Positions 25,617 through 33,500 of a DNA stretch of 64,000 bases are shown here, piece by piece (positions within the stretch are counted from its first letter, which is position 1; every line of letters begins with the position of its first letter). This DNA comes from an uncultured Planctomycetaceae bacterium (GTDB taxonomy: Bacteria > Planctomycetota > Planctomycetia > Planctomycetales > Planctomycetaceae): contig CALSLT010000017.1 of NCBI GenBank assembly GCA_943787265.1, forward strand, positions 372,001 through 436,000, written 5' to 3'. The notes below the pieces were generated by a model that was given only the letters and a program-made list of their open reading frames with translations, ran no database searches and was not told the origin of the DNA. The position numbers were made by a program, and so were the translations under genes.

Positions 25617-28196
25617 ATGGCTACGGCTGGAATTTCGATGTCGTTCTTATCCGTTTTTGGTGTCATGCTGATTTCTGGCGGATTGTCCGGGCTTCCGATG
25701 GGACTTCCGCCGGCAGAGCCCGACGTCAGGATGTCACAGGTCGCTCCTGAAGAATGTCTGTTCTACCTTTCGTGGAGCGGAATGGCGGAGCCGTCGGCGG
25801 ACAGCCCCAATCACACAGAACAACTGTTGGCCGAACCTGAAGTTCAACGTTTCATCAAAGAGGTCACCGACAGTCTCACCGAGGCATTGAAACAGGGAGC
25901 CGGGCAGGGCGAAAACGCGGGGCGAGTTGCTGACATCACACCGAGGCTTCTTAAACAGATCGCGGTGAACCCGACGACATTCTTCGCTGGAAAGTTTGGC
26001 GCTGGTCCGACCGGAATGACTGTGCCCGTTGGGTTGGTGGTCAAGGTCGGGGACGGCGTGGGCGAGTTTGAAAAAGATCTGCTGACCATTCTTGAAATCC
26101 TGACCGACGCTCCCGTGCCCGACGCTGTTGACGGAGTGCGCACGCTGATCACTCCGCCCGGAATTCCGAAGATCCAGTGGACCGTGTCGGGAGCCTATTT
26201 CATTCTGGGAGTCAGCGAAGGCACGGTCACGCAGATTCAAGAACGCATGGCGGGAGACTCAGTTCCCGAATGGCTTGCCGCCGTTCATAAGCGATTGCCG
26301 GTTGATCGAGTTGCCTCGGTCACGTTCATCAATACCAAAGAAATCATGGCTGCGGCTCAGCCGTTCCTTGCACCGCTGCTGATGTCTCGCGGGCCAAACG
26401 CGGTCAATCCCTTAGACGCATTGGGGCTGAGCAACCTTGAATCCGTCGTCAACGTCACGGGGCTCGGTGAATCAAACACGGTGAGTCGAACCTGGTTCAA
26501 AGTAAACGGCAAGCCGACCGGCATGCTGGCGATGCTCGATGCCGAGCCGCTTGATGCTGACGACTTCGCCGAGATCCCGGCAGATTCAACGATCGCCGTT
26601 TCTTTGAAACTCGACCCCGTCGAAACGCTGGACCGATTCATCTCTTTGATCGACCTCATTGAGCCCGGTGCTTCTCAACAGGCTCGCCTGGGATTGCAGC
26701 AGATCGATTCAGAAATCGGATTCAGTCTTGAGAACGATCTGCTCGGTTCGCTTGGCGATTCATGGAGCGTTTATCACTCGCCAAGTGAAGGCGGTGCGAT
26801 ATTTACCGGCTGGACAGCGGTTGCCGAAGCAAAGAATCCCGACGCGTTACGAGCTGTAACGTCGACGATTGTGGACAGGGTCAAGCAGTTTGAAGAGATG
26901 ATGAAAGCTCAAGGGCGGCGTCCGAGGATCGTTGGCGTTCGGACGATGGCTGTCGGCGATGACACCGTTCATTTTCTGAATATGATCGGCGAGGAGTTCC
27001 CGTTCGCTCCCGCCTGGTGTGTGACAGACAAGCATCTGATCGTCTCGGTCTTTCCACAGGGTGTCTCCGCATTTTTGAATCGCAAGGACGGCGCGGACAC
27101 TCTTTCTTCACTGCCACACATTCAAGAGGCACTCACGGCTGACCGACCGCCGATGAGCATCCTGCATGTCGACTCAAATACTGTCTGCCAGTCCGTGTAC
27201 CCGTTGGCGTTGATTGGGGCGAACTTCCTGTTTTCCGAACTGCAGCGCGAAGGCGTCGATCTCAATATTTCGATCATGCCCGAAGGCAACACGATCGCAC
27301 GACATCTTCAGCCCGCGCTGACAACGGTGACAAGCGGTGACGACGGCATCGAAGTTGTGTCAACTCGCACGCTGCCAATCAGCATGGGGACGGGGACGTC
27401 GATCCTGCCGACATTTTTCATGATGGGGGTTTCGCGGTCTCGTGCGAATCGCTTCGGAACGTCGAACAGTCCGGGACTGCTCGACGTGTTGTCACCGCGG
27501 CGTGCTCAGAGAAGTCAGGCGACCAACAATCTGAAGCAGATCGGCCTGGCGATGCACAACTTTCACGATACTCACAAACGCTTCGCGTCGGGAGTCAAGG
27601 ATGAGGATGGAAAGCCGCTGCTCAGTTGGCGAGTTCAGCTCTTGCCGTTCATCGAGCAAGCACCGCTTTTCAAGAAATTTCGGATGGATGAGCCGTGGGA
27701 CAGTCCTCACAACAAGGCACTGATTCAGCATCTTCCGCCAACCTTTGCCGCTCCCGGAAGCAAACCAGGTGCCGGCAAAACAAACTACGTCGGTCTCCAG
27801 CATGAGAAATCGATCTTTTCCGATCGAGAAAAAATGGCGTTTCGTGATATCCTGGACGGAACAAGCAACACGATCATGGTGGTTGAAGCCGACGATGATC
27901 ACGCCGTCATCTGGACTAAGCCAGACGATCTGGAATTCGACGAGAAGAAGCCGCATGCTGGACTGGGGAAACTCCGCAAGGGCGGATTCCTTGCTGGGAT
28001 GTGCGACGGGGCCGTTCACTTCATCCCGTCGACGATCACGGTCGAAACTCTTGTGAAGCTGGTCTTCAGAGCCGACGGGCAAGCGATCGACTTCGACGAG
28101 TTTCGGGCGGGCGTAATTCGACAGCGAAGTCACGCGTCCGACGCGGCGGCAGCAGAGCCTGAGGTTTTAGAGGCGGTAGAAGCCGTGCGGGAATAA
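25617..28196 (+). CDS. DUF1559-domain exported protein with long unique N-terminus
   Basis: The protein has 859 residues. It starts with a hydrophobic, signal-like segment (MSFLSVFGVMLISGGLSG). About 600 residues with no recognised family follow (beta/alpha, possibly a duplicated lipoprotein-like module). Near residue 636 begins a DUF1559 (SBP_bac_10) region: NNLKQIGLAMHNFHDTHKRF, then SWRVQLLPFIEQAPLF and DGTSNTIMVVE, ending in FLAGMCDGAVHFIPSTI. In most DUF1559 proteins this module is near the N-terminus behind a prepilin-like leader; here it is C-terminal. The role of the family is unknown; export is inferred. It is transcribed alone and converges on the DUF1801-YjbR gene. Confidence 0.8.
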   Translation: MATAGISMSFLSVFGVMLISGGLSGLPMGLPPAEPDVRMSQVAPEECLFYLSWSGMAEPSADSPNHTEQLLAEPEVQRFIKEVTDSLTEALKQGAGQGENAGRVADITPRLLKQIAVNPTTFFAGKFGAGPTGMTVPVGLVVKVGDGVGEFEKDLLTILEILTDAPVPDAVDGVRTLITPPGIPKIQWTVSGAYFILGVSEGTVTQIQERMAGDSVPEWLAAVHKRLPVDRVASVTFINTKEIMAAAQPFLAPLLMSRGPNAVNPLDALGLSNLESVVNVTGLGESNTVSRTWFKVNGKPTGMLAMLDAEPLDADDFAEIPADSTIAVSLKLDPVETLDRFISLIDLIEPGASQQARLGLQQIDSEIGFSLENDLLGSLGDSWSVYHSPSEGGAIFTGWTAVAEAKNPDALRAVTSTIVDRVKQFEEMMKAQGRRPRIVGVRTMAVGDDTVHFLNMIGEEFPFAPAWCVTDKHLIVSVFPQGVSAFLNRKDGADTLSSLPHIQEALTADRPPMSILHVDSNTVCQSVYPLALIGANFLFSELQREGVDLNISIMPEGNTIARHLQPALTTVTSGDDGIEVVSTRTLPISMGTGTSILPTFFMMGVSRSRANRFGTSNSPGLLDVLSPRRAQRSQATNNLKQIGLAMHNFHDTHKRFASGVKDEDGKPLLSWRVQLLPFIEQAPLFKKFRMDEPWDSPHNKALIQHLPPTFAAPGSKPGAGKTNYVGLQHEKSIFSDREKMAFRDILDGTSNTIMVVEADDDHAVIWTKPDDLEFDEKKPHAGLGKLRKGGFLAGMCDGAVHFIPSTITVETLVKLVFRADGQAIDFDEFRAGVIRQRSHASDAAAAEPEVLEAVEAVRE

Positions 28197-28229
28197 CCAT
28201 CAGCCTGTTTGGCGATCAGGAATTACCGC

Positions 28230-28994
28230 TCAGTCTCCGAACTCAACATCGAGTGTCGCTGACAGGCGTTTGGGGGCAATGAGTTTGAAGCTGCCGATGA
28301 TGAAGTTTTCAATTTCATCCCAGTCGTCGAAGACGTTCGGATCGATGGCGACCCATCCGTCGCCCGGACGACTGTACGGAGCCTTTTCGATTCCCGGCCC
28401 TTTCATCATCAGCACAGACTCGTTGCGCTCCATCTTCAGTCCCAGGCTTGGTCGCCCAGCGTTCTCGCTGCAGCCGCAGAAGATTTTTTCACCGACTCGG
28501 AAATGAGGTTTCCCCCAGGTCAGAGTCTCCTTCGTCTTTGGCAGTCTCAGGCAGATTTTCCGCAGCTTCTGCAACACGTCGTTAAAACCAAGGCCGTCTT
28601 CAAGTTCGGCAGCGTTCAATTCGACAGATTCACGCAACCAGTCGCGAATCGGCAGTTGCTCGACCGCGTCGATTGATTTTACTTTGACATAACGGTGTCG
28701 GACGCTGTTGCCTTCAAGCAGTCCGTCGTCGTCGTTCAGCTGCGGACCACGCATGAAGTAAACGTTACAGCGATCTGTCAGTGGCTGAATCCAGCAGGTG
28801 TCGGCCGAAGTTCGGTACATCGCCATCGGGCGCTGACCGCCGTAAAAAGATTCGGCCGCGTCAGGCAGTTCTTCAAACACGACCGCCTGCAACGCCTTAG
28901 CAATTGCCTGTACCGACTTTGAACGCCCTCGAACAACGCCGCCGAAACTGCGTGGCGTTGATGATCCGGCTGATGCAGATTTCTTCCTGGCCAT
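28230..28994 (-). CDS. DUF1801-YjbR/MmcQ two-domain protein
   Basis: The protein has 254 residues. The N-terminal half (about residues 20-115) matches DUF1801/YdhG-like: VVFEELPDAAESFYGGQRPMA and PLTDRCNVYFMRGPQL. The C-terminal half (about 135-245) matches MmcQ/YjbR-like DNA-binding-fold proteins: LRLPKTKETLTWGKPHFRVG, KIFCG and WVAIDPNVFDDWDEIENFI. Both modules usually occur as separate small proteins of unknown function, so this is a fusion of two uncharacterised folds. A basic N-terminus (MARKKSASAGSS) may contact nucleic acid. It converges with the DUF1559 gene 34 bp away. Confidence 0.7.
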   Translation of the reverse strand: MARKKSASAGSSTPRSFGGVVRGRSKSVQAIAKALQAVVFEELPDAAESFYGGQRPMAMYRTSADTCWIQPLTDRCNVYFMRGPQLNDDDGLLEGNSVRHRYVKVKSIDAVEQLPIRDWLRESVELNAAELEDGLGFNDVLQKLRKICLRLPKTKETLTWGKPHFRVGEKIFCGCSENAGRPSLGLKMERNESVLMMKGPGIEKAPYSRPGDGWVAIDPNVFDDWDEIENFIIGSFKLIAPKRLSATLDVEFGD

Positions 28995-29029
28995 CGCGAT
29001 GATTTCTGAGTGGGTAGTGAATTGATGAC

Positions 29030-29362
29030 TCAGCTTGCCGCCGAAGCATTCTCTTGTTCATTTGCGGCTGCGAGTTGCGGGTGGTGCGAAGTCGGAGAAT
29101 TCTTCGCGACGATAGACGTTACTCCGGTGCCGAAGCCGGGCAGCGAGTTGTACCACTGCTGCTCACCGGTCAGTGGATCGAGACTGTAAGTGTATCCGCA
29201 GGCCGAAACGATGAGCTGCTCATCGTTCACCAAAAGCAAAGAGACATATTGCCAGCCGTTGGATGCCTTCCATTCCCAAACGAGACTGCCAGTCCTGCGG
29301 TCAAGAGCCGCCACGCGTTTGTTGAATCCAAGAAAAACCATCTCGTCGAGAGTCGTTGCCAT
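29030..29362 (-). CDS. Short PQQ-like beta-propeller fragment protein
   Basis: The protein has 110 residues from the ATG at 29362, preceded by GGAG at about 8 bases; the frame is open further upstream, but that part has no domain character and overlaps the next gene. It has two PQQ/BamB-type repeats with the Trp-docking signature (VAALDRRTGSLVWEWKAS and TYSLDPLTGEQQWYNSLPG). A complete propeller has about eight such blades, so this is either a small family of its own or a remnant. No signal peptide is evident. It follows a small membrane protein by 25 bp on the same strand and may be co-transcribed with it. Confidence 0.6.
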   Translation of the reverse strand: MATTLDEMVFLGFNKRVAALDRRTGSLVWEWKASNGWQYVSLLLVNDEQLIVSACGYTYSLDPLTGEQQWYNSLPGFGTGVTSIVAKNSPTSHHPQLAAANEQENASAAS

Positions 29363-29387
29363 GCCAATTCTCCAAGCTTCATATAAG

Positions 29388-29561
29388 TTATTCGGTTTCG
29401 CTGCGGCTGAGCATTTTAAACCACACGTTGAAGCCGACGAGTGCGACGGCGCCACCCATGATGCCGACAAATGCCTGAGTGTCTCCGTGACTGATGAAGC
29501 CGCAGGCCGTCATCGCTGCGACGCCTGCGAAGATGACAATTGAAGCACTGACGCTTTTCAT
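29388..29561 (-). CDS. Small membrane protein
   Basis: The protein has 57 residues from the ATG at 29561, preceded by AAAGG at 8 bases. Two hydrophobic segments (ASIVIFAGVAAMTACGF and VGIMGGAVALVGFNVWF) flank a short polar turn. It has a Lys/Ser-rich start and a charged tail (KMLSRSETE). No family was recognised. It is the first gene of a probable two-gene transcript with the PQQ-like gene and starts 55 bp beyond the stop of the esterase gene. Confidence 0.6.
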   Translation of the reverse strand: MKSVSASIVIFAGVAAMTACGFISHGDTQAFVGIMGGAVALVGFNVWFKMLSRSETE

Positions 29562-29616
29562 TCGACGAACCTTTCGCGGTGACACTTGGGTAGGCGAACT
29601 GATTAGTTGCTGGAAG

Positions 29617-30351
29617 TTACTCCGGGCGGCCGTTGGCCGCGGGCTTGTTTCCTTCGATCAACGCTTTGGCCTGTCGAGCGAATCGGCGACCGAGCAGTTC
29701 GTAGCCTTCTTTGGTGTAGTGAAGGTCGTCGCGTTTGACGCCGTTCTTTTCTTTGTTGTTTAGATCGTCGCAGTCGACCCAGGCACCTCGCTTGTCTTTT
29801 TCTGCGAGTGACACTTGAGTCTTGCGGACAGACTCCCACTCGTCGGCTGTGCTGAAGTCGCTGAGTCGTCCAATCACGAAGTTCATGTTCGGCTGCTTCA
29901 GGTCGCGGCGCAGGTTGGCGATGAGTGTGGTGAATGCAGCTTCGTAGGCCTTGCTGAGTTTTTCTTTGGCGTCTCGCTCACCCTGCATCCAGCAGAAAGT
30001 GACCGATGCTGGATCAGGATGCTTTTTGACGAGTTCCGCGAACTGCTCAAGAATCGGCTTGTAATACTTCGTGCCTGGCGATGTTGAATTCAGTCCGGCC
30101 TTCTTTGCAATCTCATTCCACTCGGTCACCCACAGCCGGATGGGCTGCCCGCCTCGCGAGACTTTGATGTAGGCAATATCGGCGTTCGGGAAGAGCTTCG
30201 CAGTTTCTGGCTCGAACCCACCCTTTGGATTCATGCCTTGCATGTTCGACTGGCCAGAGAGGATAAAAAGATGCGCCGGCTTATCGGCAGCCTGAATAAC
30301 GCCAGTAAGTGCAACGGCAATGGCGACGGCAAAGACGTATGTTTTGATCAT
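29617..30351 (-). CDS. Secreted sialate O-acetylesterase-like carbohydrate esterase
   Basis: The protein has 244 residues from the ATG at 30351, preceded by CGGAG at 9 bases. A signal peptide (MIKTYVFAVAIAVALTG to QAADK) leads to the SASA-type core: FILSGQSNMQGM with nucleophile Ser, WMQGERDA, and DDLHYTKEGYELLG with the Asp and His. It probably deacetylates a sugar polymer outside the cytoplasm, as in CE6-like enzymes; the exact substrate is unknown. Many planctomycetes hold such esterases with sulfatases for algal polysaccharides. The giant surface protein gene ends upstream at 30509. Confidence 0.8.
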   Translation of the reverse strand: MIKTYVFAVAIAVALTGVIQAADKPAHLFILSGQSNMQGMNPKGGFEPETAKLFPNADIAYIKVSRGGQPIRLWVTEWNEIAKKAGLNSTSPGTKYYKPILEQFAELVKKHPDPASVTFCWMQGERDAKEKLSKAYEAAFTTLIANLRRDLKQPNMNFVIGRLSDFSTADEWESVRKTQVSLAEKDKRGAWVDCDDLNNKEKNGVKRDDLHYTKEGYELLGRRFARQAKALIEGNKPAANGRPE

Positions 30352-30461
30352 GGTGTGATGCTCCGTTGGATTTAGTGGTAGACGACATCTGCCAGGACAA
30401 TATCGAACCGCGGAGCAGCAGGCCAGGGGCCGTTGGAAACTGACGGGGCCAACCGAGCGTG

Positions 30462-30502
30462 CAAAAAAAGAAGAGCCCGGACGACGGTCGCCCAGGACTC
30501 TT
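30462..30502 (-). terminator. Terminator of the giant surface protein gene
   Basis: On the minus strand AGAGTCCTGG pairs with CCGGGCTCT around a loop of about 11 bases, followed by CTTTTTTTG. It is placed immediately after the stop at 30509. Confidence 0.8.
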
Positions 30503-30508
30503 CCTCTC

Positions 30509-33500
30509 TCAACCACTCGCGCGTTTCAGATCGTGTCGAACCATCCGGCTACCGATTCGAATCCCAGATCGATGTTGTCGATGTCTTCGGAAGTGGGCCC
30601 AGAATCTTTCTTCTTCACTGTCTGAGTTCGAAGCCACACTCGCAAAGTCGTCGCTCGTGATGACCTGCCCCAGCACGGTGAACTCGCGGCCGCCTCCATT
30701 GCTTGTGATCAAAGCATCGATTCCTCGGCCGCCTTGCTTGATGTCGTCGTCGGTTCCGGACTCGACGGCATCGTTACCGCCACCGCCCTTGAGGATGTCC
30801 GCTCCGTCTCCGCCGATCATGGTGTCGTCACCGCCCTGGCCTCTCATGCGATCTCGACCGTCGCCGCCAAGCAGCAGGTCATTGCCACCACCGCCTGCCA
30901 GAACATCGTTGCCGTCGTCGCCTCTCAGCACATCCTGGCCACTATGCCCGTTAATCCGATCTCGCCCGGAACCGCCTGACATCGTGTCGTTGCCGCCGTG
31001 TCCGTTCAGGCGATCGTTGCCGTCTCCGCCGCGCAGGACATCGTTGCCGCCGCGTCCCTGCAGGATGTCATTGCCGGCTCCGCCGTCGATGTTGTCGGCA
31101 CCTTGCCCGCCATCAAGTCGATCATTGCCGTCGCCGCCGTTGAGGTTCACGGTCGATCCAGACGAAGCGACCAGCACGGAATCATTTCCGTCGTCGCCGT
31201 TGACTGTCAGCGTTGTGGCGATCTCGTCCCGGTAACCCTGAACCTGAATTCTGTCGTTACCCGAGCCACCGTTGACGGTGATCGATTCCAGTCCGAGCGG
31301 GCTGGCTTCTTCGAGGTCGAGCAGGACGAAGTCCGCTGAGTCGCCTCCCTGGATAGTGAGACTGGTCACGCCGCTCAGTTCAACATGCCGAGTGGCAGCG
31401 TCGCCCGACAGGACAAGCAATTCCGAGCCCGCAACAACGATGTCGGTGTCGCCGCCGGATTCGGGCAGTGTCAGAGTGAAAGCTCCCTGAGGAGTTTCCA
31501 ATTCCGGAAGCATGTCGCCTCCTTCGCCGGTCTCATCCGTGTCTTCGTTTTCGTCTTCTCCTTCGTCGGTCTCATCTGTGTCTTCGTTTTCGTCTTCTCC
31601 TTCGTCGGTCTCATCTGTGTCTTCGTTTTCGTCTTCTCCTTCGTCGGTCTCATCTGTGTCTTCGTTTTCGTCGTCTCCTTCGTCGGTCTCATCTGTGTCT
31701 TCGTTTTCGTCGTCTCCTTCGTCGGTCTCATCTGTGTCTTCGTTTTCGTCGTCTCCTTCGTCGGTCTCATCTGTGTCTTCGTTTTCGTCGTCTCCTTCGT
31801 CGGTCTCATCCGTGTCTTCGTTTTCGTCGTCTCCTTCGTCGGTCTCATCTGTGTCTTCGTTTTCGTCGTCTCCTTCGTCGGTCTCATCTGTGTCTTCGTT
31901 TTCGTCGTCTCCTTCGTCGGTCTCATCTGTGTCTTCGTTTTCGTCGTCTCCTTCGTCGGTCTCATCTGTGTCTTCGTTTTCGTCGTCTCCCCCGCCGGTC
32001 TCATCCGTGTCTTCGTTTTCGTCGTCTCCCTCGTCGGTCTCATCTGTGTCTTCGGGTTCGTCTTCGGGATCGAGGCCGTCATCATCGATCTCTTCGTCAT
32101 CAGGATCAGATTCTTCATCGCTTCCGCCGCCGCCATTAAGAGCATCGACGCTTGCCTGGCTGCCACTGACAAGTTCGAACGGCAGCGGATGCACGCTCAG
32201 ATCATGGCCCGGGAAGCTCGCCACCGTGCCTTCGTTGAGCGTGACGGTCGTCTCGGGAATGTGAGTGAAGGCAAGCGGCGGAATAGACTCGCCGTCCAGT
32301 CCGAAGAAGACGTTGGACTCATTCAGATCGTCGATCGTGACCCCGAGCAGGGTTGTCGTCCAATCGCCCATTTCTCCGTCGACATCGATAACCAAAGTGG
32401 TTTCACCATCGATCGTCGTCTGACTTGAGTTGGCGGCGATCGCGGCCAGTGATGTCAGAACGGCAAAGTCGTCCGTCGACCTGGCAAAGTCGCCGACGTC
32501 GATCATGTCCTCGCCGGGATCGAAATCGGTGATGACATCGTTGCCCGCCGTGAATGGGAACAGATCCGGGCCACCGTTGCCGGTAATGACGTCGTCTGAT
32601 TCGAATCCCTGCAGTTTCTCGGATTCGTTTGAACCTACAAGCGTCCCAGTGACCGCAAAGACGTCTCCGGTTTCATCGTCTCCTTCGTCGGACTCATCTG
32701 TGTCTTCGTTTTCGTCGTCTCCTTCGTCGGACTCATCTGTGTCTTCGTTTTCGTCGTCTCCTTCGTCGGACTCATCTGTGTCTTCGTTTTCGTCGTCTCC
32801 GTTGCCGAGAACATTTGGATCAAAATTCGTGAGAGTGCCGAACTCAACGACGGCGAAGATATCTCCCCCGTCACGCATGTCATAAAGCGGAGGAGACGTA
32901 TGTCCGGGAGCTGCCAGGCTTCCCACGACACCATTCGACAACCAGGGAGCCGTCTGGGCGTCGTCCGGAGTGATCTCGCCAGCGAATGAAGTGCCGTACT
33001 GATCCTGAAGCTGCTGATTCGTTAGTCCGACAAATTCTGTTGGAACAGGAGCTCGCGAATCGCCACGCAGGTCCTGAGTCATCGGCACGTAGTTCGCGGC
33101 CTGCTGGTCGAAGTACAGCCCTTGACCGTTCATCGAAACGGTGTCAGTCAGCAGGAACCAGAATGGTTGCTCAGCCGTATCGTCAGCTTTCATTACGACG
33201 TTCTGCCGCTGACCTTCATTCCCGGCGACCGCTGTGCCGATCAGGTCGCCAAACGTGACGTTGTTCATGGTCAGCACTCGCGACGCACCGATGACCTGCT
33301 CGATGTGCAGGTCCGTTGTGTTACGAAGGTGGATGTTGTCCATCTGCCATTCATTGTGCCGCGGCGCGAGGATTCCCATGTTGAAACCTTCGACCGTCAC
33401 GTTTTCGACAACGCCAGGACCTCGACTCACGTCGTTGTACATGTCGATGCCAACGCCCAGGTCTGTTGTCCCGTCCTGCCGAACATACGGAGCTCCGATG

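Noticed and set aside
31471..32172. Minus-strand frame of MRPTKETTKTKTQ repeats
   Set aside because: Alternative frame of the same minisatellite. The real frame gives acidic repeats flanked by G8 and RTX parts.
31385..32428. Plus-strand frames with FVFVVSFVGLICV-like or Ser-rich repeats
   Set aside because: They are other-frame readings of the 39-bp minisatellite, whose unit is a multiple of three and free of stops. The apparent membrane repeats are artefacts.
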